Made by a program: the position numbers and the translations under genes. Source: Hymenobacter jeongseonensis (GTDB lineage Bacteria > Bacteroidota > Bacteroidia > Cytophagales > Hymenobacteraceae). Taken from it: a stretch of DNA of 64,000 nt. Below, piece by piece: positions 44,054-52,366 of the stretch. The notes below the pieces were generated by a model, which saw nothing but the letters and a program-made list of their open reading frames with translations, was not told the origin of the DNA and did not search any database. Location of the stretch: contig NZ_JADQDQ010000003.1 in NCBI RefSeq assembly GCF_015694725.1, forward strand, positions 124,001 to 188,000. Direction: 5' to 3'. Positions within the stretch are counted from its first letter, which is position 1. Each line of letters begins with the position of its first letter.

Positions 44054-45124
44054 TTAGTCGCATGGTTCCCAGGGGCCGTGGGGGTCGAAGCGGAGGCTGC
44101 CGTGCTCAATATAAAGAGGCGCAGCTATATTGTTATGGTATAATTGGCCCGTGCCCAGCCCCTGCGCGAAGCCTCGCACGTCGTACTCGCCCGTGAGCTG
44201 CGCCACGGCATTGAGGCCAATATTGGATTCCAGGGCCGAAGTAATCCACCAGCCAAGGCCGCGTGCCTCGGCCAGGGCAATCCAGCGGCGGGTGGCGGCG
44301 TGGCCGCCCAGCAGCGTGGGCTTGAGCACAATGTAGGTGGGGCGCACCGCATCCAGTAATGCGGTTTGTTGAGTAAGGTCGCTCACTCCGATTAACTCTT
44401 CATCGAGCGCAATGGGGATGGGGGATGTGCGGCACAGTTCCGCCAGAGCCGGGAGTTGGCCGGCGGCAATGGGCTGCTCGATGGAGTGCACCTGAAATGC
44501 CGCCAGCTGCTCTAATTTCCGGGGGGCATCGGCAGGCGCGAACGCGCCGTTGGCGTCTAACCGCAGCATGAGCTGGTCGGGGCCGGCCACGGCCCTGATT
44601 TCGGCCAGCAGCGCCAGTTCAGTATCAAAATCCAGGCTTCCTATTTTAAGCTTAAGGCAGGAATACCCGGCGGCCAGTTTTTGCTGAATCTGCTCGCGCA
44701 TGAAGGGCGCGTCGCCCATCCACACCAAGCCGTTGATGGGTAGAGGGGCCCGCCCTTGGCTGAAGGGGTTCGCATAAAGCTGGCGGTGCCCGCCGCCGGC
44801 CAAGTCGAGGGCCGCGGTTTCGAGGGCAAAAACCAGCGACGGATACCCCGGACCCACAAATGCCGGAGCATCGGCCGCCGCGAAGGTGGCAAATGCTCCG
44901 GCATTGAACCGTTCGCAGAGCTGAGCTACTGCGATTGGAAATGTGGGGACAAAATCGGGGCTGAGGCCGGCCAAGGGGGCGGCTTCGCCGATGCCAACTA
45001 CCGCCGGAGCGGCATCGTCGGCTAGGTGCAGGTACCAGGCCACGTGTTCGGCCAAGGCCCCGCGGGAGGTACGGGCCGGGAAGTTGAAGCGCAGCGCGCG
45101 GTGCGTAAAGCGGAGACGAAGCAT
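44054..45124 (-). CDS. menC: o-succinylbenzoate synthase
   Basis: The 356-residue enolase-superfamily protein shows the MenC residues in order: Lys158 and Lys160 (LKLKIG), Asp190 (RLDANGAF), Glu216 (IEQPI), Asp241 (ALDEEL) and Lys268 (VLKPTLLGG). It dehydrates SHCHC to o-succinylbenzoate in menaquinone biosynthesis. Other men genes are not in the window. On the minus strand CATCTTTG ends four bases before the ATG, so the mRNA may start at the codon itself. It lies 36 bases after the KGG-protein gene. Confidence 0.93.
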   Translation of the reverse strand: MLRLRFTHRALRFNFPARTSRGALAEHVAWYLHLADDAAPAVVGIGEAAPLAGLSPDFVPTFPIAVAQLCERFNAGAFATFAAADAPAFVGPGYPSLVFALETAALDLAGGGHRQLYANPFSQGRAPLPINGLVWMGDAPFMREQIQQKLAAGYSCLKLKIGSLDFDTELALLAEIRAVAGPDQLMLRLDANGAFAPADAPRKLEQLAAFQVHSIEQPIAAGQLPALAELCRTSPIPIALDEELIGVSDLTQQTALLDAVRPTYIVLKPTLLGGHAATRRWIALAEARGLGWWITSALESNIGLNAVAQLTGEYDVRGFAQGLGTGQLYHNNIAAPLYIEHGSLRFDPHGPWEPCD

Positions 45125-45128
45125 GCCG

Positions 45129-45136
45129 CAAAGATG
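45129..45136 (-). promoter_or_regulatory. -7-like box directly before the menC start
   Basis: CATCTTTG plus CGGC and ATG on the minus strand, identical over 15 bases to the junction at 35037-35051. Confidence 0.4.
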
Positions 45137-45160
45137 CGCGGCTGGCGGCGCTTGGCTGTG

Positions 45161-45430
45161 CTACTTGCTGGCGGTGGCGTTGGTCTTGCCACGGCGACTT
45201 ACCAAGCCACCCTTTCGGCCTGCGTCGCGGGCCTCTTCGGCCGAGAAGCGGTGGCCGCGGCCACTGGCATGGGAAGCTTTGCCGCCTTCGCTGGCGATGC
45301 GACGCTGGGTCTCGGGGCTCATGGCCGCAAAACCGCGACGGCTCTTAGTTCCCACACGGTTAGCAGGGCGGGTGGACGATTTGGCAGCCGCGGCCGCTGA
45401 ATTGGCGATGTTAGAAATTGAAGAAGCCAT
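45161..45430 (-). CDS. KGG-repeat stress protein
   Basis: An 89-residue hydrophilic protein. The second half carries the KGG-type repeats of general stress proteins: MSPETQRRIASEGGKASHASGRGHRFSAEEARDAGRKGGLVSRR. The N-terminus is Ala/Ser-rich. Family members (GsiB/ConJ-like) are disordered, hydrophilin-like and induced by desiccation or salt. It is the promoter-proximal gene before menC. Confidence 0.88.
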   Translation of the reverse strand: MASSISNIANSAAAAAKSSTRPANRVGTKSRRGFAAMSPETQRRIASEGGKASHASGRGHRFSAEEARDAGRKGGLVSRRGKTNATASK

Positions 45431-45611
45431 AGGAATATTGAAAGAAGGTTAAGTATGGTGCAAGTGTAATACTATCTGGTGGTAATCCTACTCTAACATG
45501 CCTGTTTAGTTGTGATTTAGGTCGAAAATGGGCGTAAATACCACTTTCTACGGAAGAGCTTGTACGTACTTCACAGTCGGGCTCTGCGTGTTTATCTCCT
45601 CCTTGGCTTAG

Positions 45612-45648
45612 GGTTGCGTGAAATGCCGGGTTTACGCGCAACGCAACC
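45612..45648 (+). promoter_or_regulatory. possible leader hairpin upstream of egtB
   Basis: ggttgcgt (45612-45619) pairs with acgcaacc (45641-45648); an alternative pairing uses gttgcgtgaaa with tttacgcgcaac. The two exclude each other. It lies 50 bases before the egtB start. No regulatory proof. Confidence 0.3.
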
Positions 45649-45698
45649 TCCGGCCTGCTAATCCGGTTAGTGCTGTGGTTCCCCTTTTGTTACGTCTT

Positions 45699-47018
45699 AT
45701 GTCCGAGATTCAAGCTTTTCCCTCAGCTGTTCGCGTCGCGCAATCCTGGTTGGCGCGCTACCGGGCCGTGCGGGCGCAGAGCCAGGCCCTGTGTGCCCCG
45801 CTGCTCCCCGAAGACACGGTGGTGCAGCCCATGCTCGATGTGAGCCCCCCCAAATGGCACCTGGCCCACACCACTTGGTTTTGGGAAACGTTTCTGCTGA
45901 AAGAGTACGTGCCCGGCTACCAGCTATTCCACCCCGAATACGCTTTTCTGTTCAACTCCTACTACAACTCCCTGGGTTCGCGCGTGAACCGCGCTGACCG
46001 TGGCACGCTCTCGCGCCCGGCCCTGGCCGATGTGCTGGCCTACCGGGCCCACGTCGATGCCGCTTTGGAGGCGCTGCTGACCGAAACCGACGAGTTGCCC
46101 ACCACTTTTTACGAACTGCTAGAACTGGGCCTCCAGCACGAGCAGCAACACCAAGAACTACTGGCTACGGACATCAAATACATTCTCAGCACCAGCCCAT
46201 TGGCGCCGGCTTATCTGGCTGCAGAGTCGCTGCTTGAAGGAGAGGAAGTTGAAGCAGTTGCTTCTGGTGCGGCTGCGTGGCTGGCCGTGCCGGGTGGTAT
46301 TCATCGCATTGGCTTTCGGGAAACCGGCTTTTGCTTTGATAATGAGCTGGCGGCCCACGAAGTACTGTTGGCGCCTTTTGAATTGCAAAACCGGCTGGTA
46401 ACCAATGCTGAGTACCTGGCCTTTATGGAGACGGGAGGCTACCGCGACTTTCGGTATTGGATGGGCGAGGGCTGGGACCTGGCCCAGGCGCAGGGCTGGG
46501 AAGCACCGCTGTATTGGATGCAAAAAGAAGGCTGCTGGCACCGGTTTACGCACCACGGCTTGCAAGCCCTGAACCCGCTGGCGCCCGTCACCCACATCAG
46601 TTTTTACGAAGCCGATGCGTATGCCAACTGGGCCGGCGCGCGCCTACTCACCGAAGCCGAATGGGAAACGGCTGCCCGGCATTTTGGGGCCAGCACCGCG
46701 GAGGGCACCTGGCTGGAGAGCAACGTGCTGGACCCTCAGCCCGTGCCCGCCGATGCCGACCCCACCGCCTGCCACCAGCTCCTCGGCGACTGCTGGGAGT
46801 GGACCTATTCGGCCTACCATGCCTACCCCGGCTACCAGCGGGCCGCGGGCGCCTTGGGCGAGTACAACGGCAAGTTTATGGTAAACCAGCTGGTGCTGCG
46901 CGGGGGCTCCTGCGCCACGCCGGAAAGCCACATTCGCCTCAGCTACCGCAATTTTTTTCACGCCGACAAGCGCTGGCAGTTTACCGGCATCCGCCTGGCC
47001 CGCTCCCTAAGCGAGTAA
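45699..47018 (+). CDS. egtB: ergothioneine biosynthesis sulfoxide synthase EgtB
   Basis: The ATG at 45699 gives 439 residues. The N-terminal DinB-like domain has WHLAHTTWFWE (His54/His57) and the iron ligands HEQQH (His147, His151). The C-terminal part is a formylglycine-generating-enzyme-like fold with THISFYEADAYANWAGARLLTEAEWE and GGSCATPESHIRLSYRNFF. EgtB is a non-haem iron enzyme that joins hercynine with a thiol (gamma-glutamylcysteine or cysteine) to form the sulfoxide. egtD follows; egtA and egtC are absent from the window. Confidence 0.95.
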   Translation: MSEIQAFPSAVRVAQSWLARYRAVRAQSQALCAPLLPEDTVVQPMLDVSPPKWHLAHTTWFWETFLLKEYVPGYQLFHPEYAFLFNSYYNSLGSRVNRADRGTLSRPALADVLAYRAHVDAALEALLTETDELPTTFYELLELGLQHEQQHQELLATDIKYILSTSPLAPAYLAAESLLEGEEVEAVASGAAAWLAVPGGIHRIGFRETGFCFDNELAAHEVLLAPFELQNRLVTNAEYLAFMETGGYRDFRYWMGEGWDLAQAQGWEAPLYWMQKEGCWHRFTHHGLQALNPLAPVTHISFYEADAYANWAGARLLTEAEWETAARHFGASTAEGTWLESNVLDPQPVPADADPTACHQLLGDCWEWTYSAYHAYPGYQRAAGALGEYNGKFMVNQLVLRGGSCATPESHIRLSYRNFFHADKRWQFTGIRLARSLSE

Positions 47019-47147
47019 ACGGTACGCAAGTAGTTACAAGTTGGCAATCGGAGTATTTCCGCACAAAAAAAAGCAGCTAATTCAGTGCCAGCAACTCTTA
47101 AGAATAGAAAAAGAAGCTGGTGGGTTGGGAATTAAAGAAATCAGTAA

Positions 47148-48110
47148 ATGATAAATGTAGCAAGTGAGCTCGCGCAGCACGTGGCCGAAGGGCTGCGTCG
47201 GACCCCGAAAACGCTGTCGTCCATGTATTTCTACGACGACATCGGAAGCCAGCTGTTCCAGCAAATAATGAAGCTGCCGGAGTATTACCCCACCCGCGCC
47301 GAATTTTCCATCTTCCGGGAACACGGGGCCGCTTTGGCCGCGGCGCTGAGTCCGCAGGCCGGAGGGGCGTTTGCGTTGGTGGAGCTGGGCGCGGGCGACG
47401 GGGCCAAAACCAAGCTGCTGCTGCGCGAATTGCTACGGGCGGGCACAGCGTTTACGTACGCCCCCGTCGATATTTCGGAAGGGGCGATGACTGGCCTGGT
47501 AGAGTCGCTCAGGCAGGAATTGCCCGCGTTGCACGTGGCGCCACTGGTGTCGGACTACGCCACGGCCCTCACCGAACTGCGCACCCGACCGGGCAGCAAA
47601 GCCGTGCTTTTTCTGGGCTCCAATATCGGCAATTTCCACCCGACGGACCGACTGGATTTCCTGCGTAAACTGGCCTTTCCGCTGGCCCCGGCCGACCGAC
47701 TGCTGATTGGCTTCGATTTGCAGAAGGACCCGCGCCGCATCCGTGCCGCCTACGACGACGCCCAAGGCATTACGGCGGCTTTTAATCTCAACCTGCTCAC
47801 GCGCCTCAATCGAGAATTGGGCGCCGATTTTGACCTTGCCAAATGGCAGCACTACACCGACTACAACCCCCTGAACGGGGCGGTGCGCTCGTACTTAGTG
47901 AGCACCCACGCGCAGCAAGTACGTATTGAAGCGCTGGACGAAACCTTCGAATTTGCCGCCTGGGAAGTCATTCATACCGAAAATTCCTATAAGTTTACCC
48001 TCCGCCAAATCGAGGAGCTAGCCGCCGAAGCCGGTTTGCGGGTAGTGGAATCGTTCACGGATGCCGCGGGTGATTTTGCTGACGTGGTATTGGCAACGCA
48101 GCACGAGTAA
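47148..48110 (+). CDS. egtD: L-histidine N-alpha-methyltransferase EgtD
   Basis: A 320-residue SAM-dependent methyltransferase. YYPTRAE at 46-52, the SAM loop GAGDG (81-85), FLGSNIGNF and GFDLQKDP are the EgtD hallmarks, and the C-terminus carries FTLRQIEELAAEAGLRVVESFTD. It trimethylates histidine to hercynine, the first step of ergothioneine synthesis. It lies 129 bases after egtB on the same strand. Confidence 0.95.
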   Translation: MINVASELAQHVAEGLRRTPKTLSSMYFYDDIGSQLFQQIMKLPEYYPTRAEFSIFREHGAALAAALSPQAGGAFALVELGAGDGAKTKLLLRELLRAGTAFTYAPVDISEGAMTGLVESLRQELPALHVAPLVSDYATALTELRTRPGSKAVLFLGSNIGNFHPTDRLDFLRKLAFPLAPADRLLIGFDLQKDPRRIRAAYDDAQGITAAFNLNLLTRLNRELGADFDLAKWQHYTDYNPLNGAVRSYLVSTHAQQVRIEALDETFEFAAWEVIHTENSYKFTLRQIEELAAEAGLRVVESFTDAAGDFADVVLATQHE

Positions 48111-48199
48111 GCGGGCGCTCTCCAATCCGCTCTTAAGGCGAAAGTAGTTTGATTTTCTGAAAAATTGATTCACAACTTACTTCTTTTCAGCAACGACAT

Positions 48200-49342
48200 A
48201 TGGCATCGGCAACCATTAGCCTAGCCTCTGGATATGGGAATTTTGCTGTGCCCGCAGTAGCCCTGGAAGCGGCGGCTGAGGTATTGGCCAGCACGCAACG
48301 GCAGCATGTTCCGCTGGCCGTGAGCCCGGTGGCTGGCCTGCCGGAATTGCGCGAAGCCTTAGCCCGGCGCTACCGCCAGCGCGGCGCCACAGGACTCACC
48401 GCCGAGCAGGTGCTGGTGACGGCCGGGGCCAAAACCGGACTTTTTGCATTGCTCAGCGAGTTGTTGCAACCCGGCGATGACGTCCTCATGCCAACGCCCA
48501 ACTGGTTCGGCTTCGACGACTTAGTACGCCGCGCCGGGGGCACTCTGCGCGCCCTGCCGCTTGCCGCGGCCGATAACTACGTCCTACGTCCTCAGGTGCT
48601 GCGGGCCGCCCTCACCCCAGCCACCCGGTTGCTGATAATCAGCAACCCCAACAATCCCACCGGACGGGTTTATTCTCAGGCCGAATGGACGGAGCTACTG
48701 GCCGTGACCGACGAATTTCCGCAGCTCTGGGTGCTCAGCGATGAGATTTACGAAGGCATTTGCTTTGGGCCGGAGGCAGTGCCCACGTTGCTGGCGCAGC
48801 CCGACGTGCATCAGCGGCACGTGGTGGTAAGCGGGTTCTCAAAATCGTTGGCGCTGGCGGGCTGGGGAGTAGGCTGCGTGGTGGTGCCTCCGGCCTTGGC
48901 GCCAGCAATAGCCGCTCGACTGTTCGGGACCGGCGCGGCCGCGCCCACACCAGCCCAGGCGGCTGCGCTGGCTGCCACGCAGCACGCGGAAAGCATAAGT
49001 GGGGCCTTGTGCGCGCAGCTGGCCCCCACGCGGGCACAACTGCTGGCCGGGCTGGCTGCTCTGCCCGGCGCCCCCGCTATCATTGCCCCAGAAGGCACTT
49101 ATTACGTTTTTGCTGATTTCACCCGTTTCCTTGCGCCCGAGTGGCCGGCCGTTGAAGCCTCCGCCCGCTTGGTGGAACTGCTCGCCGCCGCTGGGGTGGA
49201 AGTAGTGGACGGCGCAACCTGCGGAGCGCCGGGCTTCGCCCGGCTTTCCTACGCCGTGCCCGCGGCCGACTTGGAAGAAGCGCTAACCCGCATGCAGGAA
49301 ACATTTGCCCGCCTTCCCATGCCGGCGGAAATTCCAGGCTGA
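48200..49342 (+). CDS. PLP-dependent aminotransferase-fold enzyme next to egtD
   Basis: A 380-residue class I/II aminotransferase-fold protein. ISNPNNPTGR (147-156), SDEIYE (180-185) and the PLP lysine Lys215 (SGFSKSLALAGWGVG) are seen, with a late FARLSYAV supplying a carboxylate-binding Arg. By sequence it is an aspartate-aminotransferase-like enzyme. The position directly after egtD (89 bases, same strand, no terminator) invites the idea that it is the C-S lyase that releases ergothioneine, which is normally EgtE of another fold-type I subclass. That is inference; a general aminotransferase is the simpler reading. Confidence 0.85.
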   Translation: MASATISLASGYGNFAVPAVALEAAAEVLASTQRQHVPLAVSPVAGLPELREALARRYRQRGATGLTAEQVLVTAGAKTGLFALLSELLQPGDDVLMPTPNWFGFDDLVRRAGGTLRALPLAAADNYVLRPQVLRAALTPATRLLIISNPNNPTGRVYSQAEWTELLAVTDEFPQLWVLSDEIYEGICFGPEAVPTLLAQPDVHQRHVVVSGFSKSLALAGWGVGCVVVPPALAPAIAARLFGTGAAAPTPAQAAALAATQHAESISGALCAQLAPTRAQLLAGLAALPGAPAIIAPEGTYYVFADFTRFLAPEWPAVEASARLVELLAAAGVEVVDGATCGAPGFARLSYAVPAADLEEALTRMQETFARLPMPAEIPG

Positions 49343-49402
49343 GAAAACCTGAGTGCAGCTACTTCTCCGCAACCGAAACTTCGGGGCGAAAACCAGCCGC
49401 CG

Positions 49403-49410
49403 TACCTTTG
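49403..49410 (+). promoter_or_regulatory. -7 box of the MATE gene
   Basis: TACCTTTG matches the consensus, with TTCG at about 49380 roughly 19 bases upstream as a weak -33. The transcript would start near 49416, which limits the start codon to positions after that. Confidence 0.45.
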
Positions 49411-49429
49411 AGGTCGGCTGGTTGGCCGG

Positions 49430-50818
49430 TTGATTTTGATTGTTAAGTTGGAAAACCTTCGTCCGCATCTGCGCCCCACGCTGCTGCTCGCTTTCCCCGT
49501 GATGCTGTCGCAGCTGGGCCATGTTCTGGTAAATTTTGTCGATTCGGTGGTCGTCGGCCACATTGGCAAGGTGCCCCTGGCGGCCGTTGGGGTGGGGGTG
49601 AGCACGACCAGCGTGCTGCTGGTGCTGGGCATTGGTCTGAGCATGGGCGTGGTGCCGCTGGTAGCCGCCGCCAACGGCCGCCGCGACTTGCCCGAACTGG
49701 GCCGCTTGTTGGTGGCCTCTGTGTGGATGAGTGCATTGGCCGGGTTGGTACTGGCGGGCCTGGGCCAATTGTTGCCCTCGTTCATGTACTTGTTGGGTCA
49801 GCCGCCGGAGGTGGTGGCGCTGGCCGGTCCCTGGGTGCAAGTCATCAGCCTGTCGCTGTTTCCGCTGATGGTGTTTCAGGGATTCCGCGAGTTTGCGGGC
49901 GGTTTGGGGCTGACGCGGCAGGCCATGTGGCTGTCCATACTCGCCAATGTGGTGAACGGCTTGCTGTGCTACGCCTTAGTATACGGGCGGTGGGGCGCGC
50001 CGGAAATGGGCATGATGGGGTCGGCTTGGGCCACGCTTATCGCCCGGGGGCTCATGGCCGCATTAATGGCCGCGTATGTGCTCTACGCCGGCCGGCTGCG
50101 TGCCGAGCGGGCCGCCCTAACAAGCTGGCTGCCCACCGGAGCCACCATCCGCCGGGCCGCCGATTTGGGTGCGCCGATTGGGGTGCAGATGGCCCTGGAA
50201 GTGGGCGCTTTTGGGCTGTCGCTGCTCATGGCGGGCTGGCTGGGCGTGACGACCGAAGCGGCCCACAAAGTAGCCATCGACGTGGCCAGCATGACGTACA
50301 TGGCCGCGAGTGGTATTGCGGCGGCGGCCACCATTCGGGTGGGCCACTTACGTGGGGCAGGCAATCTTGGCGCTGCGCGCCAAGCCGGATTTGCCGCGTA
50401 TTGGCTCACGTTTGGGTTTATGGGCGCTATGGGGGTGTTGCTGATTCTGACCCGTCACATTGTGCCGTACGTCTACATCACCGACCCGCAAGTGGTGGCG
50501 CAGGCCAGCACGCTGCTCCTAATTGCGGCTCTGTTTCAGGTTTCTGATGGCTTGCAGGTGGTGGGCCTGGGCGCCTTGCGCGGCTTGGAGGACGTGAAGG
50601 TACCGTCGGTGGTGGCGTTGCTGGCTTACTGGGCTGTGGCGCTGCCGTTGGGCTACTTCTTGGGCTTTAAGCTGCACATGGGCGCGCCGGGCGTGTGGAC
50701 GGGTTTGCTGGTGGGCCTCACCATTGTGGCCGTGGTGCTGCTGCAGCGCTTCCGGCGCGAAACCGAGCCAACGTTTCCCGCCGCAGTCGCTGCTGCGCAA
50801 GAGCAGGCCACCGTGTAA
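49430..50818 (+). CDS. MATE family efflux transporter
   Basis: About 462 residues with twelve hydrophobic helices in two repeats, the first opening LLAFPVMLSQLGHVLVNFVDSVVVGHIGKVPLAAVGVG. It exports drugs or other cations using Na+ or H+ gradients. No ATG fits the N-terminus; TTG at 49430, 49436 or 49448 are possible starts, and the -7 box at 49403 supports a start after about 49416. The C-terminus is cytoplasmic and Glu/Ala-rich. Substrate unknown. Confidence 0.88.
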   Translation: MILIVKLENLRPHLRPTLLLAFPVMLSQLGHVLVNFVDSVVVGHIGKVPLAAVGVGVSTTSVLLVLGIGLSMGVVPLVAAANGRRDLPELGRLLVASVWMSALAGLVLAGLGQLLPSFMYLLGQPPEVVALAGPWVQVISLSLFPLMVFQGFREFAGGLGLTRQAMWLSILANVVNGLLCYALVYGRWGAPEMGMMGSAWATLIARGLMAALMAAYVLYAGRLRAERAALTSWLPTGATIRRAADLGAPIGVQMALEVGAFGLSLLMAGWLGVTTEAAHKVAIDVASMTYMAASGIAAAATIRVGHLRGAGNLGAARQAGFAAYWLTFGFMGAMGVLLILTRHIVPYVYITDPQVVAQASTLLLIAALFQVSDGLQVVGLGALRGLEDVKVPSVVALLAYWAVALPLGYFLGFKLHMGAPGVWTGLLVGLTIVAVVLLQRFRRETEPTFPAAVAAAQEQATV

Positions 50819-50938
50819 GGAGCCGCTGACTGGAACCCTTCGGGTGAACCGTGGCGTTGGAGCAATTCTTGTATATGCGGCCCGACAGGTCCAGCGGGAA
50901 CTGCTTCCTCTGCATTATTCTGGTTTACTGTCTCCATT

Positions 50939-51538
50939 ATGCTCTCTATTATAACCTCCTTTTTGGTGGCGGTGGCGCTACTGCAAGGCCCGGCTGCAAA
51001 GCCTGGCAAAACCGTTTCAGCCGCCGCAGGCCCTGCGCAAGCCAGCAAGCCCGCCCTTGCGGCGCCCATTGCGTGGTCGGCGACGCGCCCGCTCACGGTA
51101 GCCGATTTTCAGAGCCGCCCCAAGCCGTACGAAAAGCTGGCCGCGCTGACCACCACCGACATCAAAGCCAATGCCGCGTGCCGCGATTTTGTATTCTCCG
51201 GTACCGTGCAGGCTACGTTCGACCCCAATTCCTCTTGGTTTCGAGACCCCGTGAACTTCACGCCCCAACTCCTGCGCCACGAGCAGATGCACTTCGACCT
51301 GACCGAGGTGCACGCCCGGCTGCTTCGGCAAAAGCTGTTGGTTTTTCAGGCCAAAATAGATTGCGAGCACTTGCAGCCGGCGTTCAACAACATCACCAAA
51401 GGCATTTACGCCGCCTGGGACAAGGAGCAGAATCGCTACGACATGGAAACCAACCACGGCCTCAACGCCGTGCGCCAGGAGTACTGGGAGAAGCAAACCC
51501 AGATAAAGTTGGCGCAACTGCAGGCCTTCGCGCTTTAG
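50939..51538 (+). CDS. DUF922 zinc-peptidase-like exported protein
   Basis: A 199-residue protein with an N-terminal signal (MLSIITSFLVAVALLQG). The core has HEQMH at 114-118, an HExxH zinc motif, preceded by RDPVNFTPQLLR and followed by FDLTEVHARLLRQKL, typical of DUF922. It is probably a periplasmic metalloprotease or a binding protein derived from one. It lies 31 bases upstream of csaA on the same strand. Confidence 0.85.
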   Translation: MLSIITSFLVAVALLQGPAAKPGKTVSAAAGPAQASKPALAAPIAWSATRPLTVADFQSRPKPYEKLAALTTTDIKANAACRDFVFSGTVQATFDPNSSWFRDPVNFTPQLLRHEQMHFDLTEVHARLLRQKLLVFQAKIDCEHLQPAFNNITKGIYAAWDKEQNRYDMETNHGLNAVRQEYWEKQTQIKLAQLQAFAL

Positions 51539-51569
51539 CGCCAAGCGCGGCCGCGCGTTACCTTCGTCC

Positions 51570-51914
51570 ATGGCTTCTTCTCTGCTTACCTGGGCTGAAT
51601 TTGAGCGCGTGGACTTGCGCGTGGGCACCATCCGCGAGGCCCACCCGTTTCCGGAAGCCCACCGGTCGGCTTATCAACTGCTGATTGATTTTGGTCCCGA
51701 AATCGGTCTGAAAAAATCAAGCGCCCAAATCACCCATCACTACAGTCCCGACGGCTTGGTAGGCCGGCAGGTGGTGGCGGTGGTCAATTTCCCACCCAAG
51801 CAAATCGGGAAGTTTCGGTCCGAAGTGCTGGTGACCGGGTTTGCCGATGCCGACGGCCACATTGTGCTGGCCAGCGTGGCCAGCCCCGTGCCCAACGGCA
51901 GCCGCCTTATCTGA
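51570..51914 (+). CDS. csaA: tRNA-binding protein CsaA-like
   Basis: The 114-residue protein has one OB-fold tRNA-binding domain: FERVDLRVGTIREAHPFPEA, then SAQITHHY, GRQVVAVVNFPPKQIGKFRSEVLVTGF and LASVASPVPNGSRLI. CsaA dimers bind tRNA or proteins and act as chaperones in protein export in Bacillus. A TACCTTCG box (51559-51566) ends 3 bases before the ATG. The last 8 bases overlap the convergent DUF4296 gene. Confidence 0.93.
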   Translation: MASSLLTWAEFERVDLRVGTIREAHPFPEAHRSAYQLLIDFGPEIGLKKSSAQITHHYSPDGLVGRQVVAVVNFPPKQIGKFRSEVLVTGFADADGHIVLASVASPVPNGSRLI

Positions 51915-52329
51915 TGGGGCCGTTGATGAGCGGGGCGGGCCGCCCGGCGCCCGGGATGGCTGAGGCGGGGTCGGCTCGCCGGCTACGCGCATTGAGGGTA
52001 TCGACCACGGCCGAGTAGATGTCGTTCAAGTCCTTGCCGTGAATACCGTAGTACCGGTAGCTGCGCTGAAAGGCCGAATCGGTGACCTGGCTTTGCTTGA
52101 GCAACCGCTTGTGCTGACTCAAGTAAAGGGCCCGGGCCGAATCGGGGTGCAGGCGGCTGCTCTCCACGCGCGCTTCGAGCACGTGTAGGTCCGTGAGCAG
52201 GGATATCATTTGCTCCTTGGGCAGCAGGTCGGCAGGTGCGGGAGCCTCTTCGGGACGCTGGCAAGCCGACATAGCCAGTAGGAGCGGGGCAACTAATAGG
52301 CGCAGGCCACGACAATGGAATGATTTCAC
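51907..52329 (-). CDS. DUF4296 lipoprotein
   Basis: A GTG start at 52329 gives 140 residues with a lipobox (AMSAC, Cys23). The mature helical part, LLPKEQMISLLTDLHVLEARVES...YLSQHKRLLKQSQVTDSAFQRSYRYYG, is the Bacteroidota DUF4296 family of small lipoproteins; the C-terminus is Pro/Ala-rich. TAACTTTG (52335-52342, minus strand) ends five bases before the GTG. It diverges from DUF58 (52367) with only 37 bases between start codons. Confidence 0.83.
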   Translation of the reverse strand: MKSFHCRGLRLLVAPLLLAMSACQRPEEAPAPADLLPKEQMISLLTDLHVLEARVESSRLHPDSARALYLSQHKRLLKQSQVTDSAFQRSYRYYGIHGKDLNDIYSAVVDTLNARSRRADPASAIPGAGRPAPLINGPIR

Positions 52330-52334
52330 GGCCG

Positions 52335-52361
52335 CAAAGTTAGTCCCAAGCCGTAGCTTCG
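52335..52361. promoter_or_regulatory. compact divergent promoter pair
   Basis: On the minus strand TAACTTTG (52335-52342) serves the lipoprotein; on the plus strand TAGCTTCG (52354-52361) serves DUF58. Each ends 5 bases before its start codon, and 11 bases separate them. Both transcripts would be nearly leaderless. Confidence 0.45.
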
Positions 52362-52366
52362 CTTGC

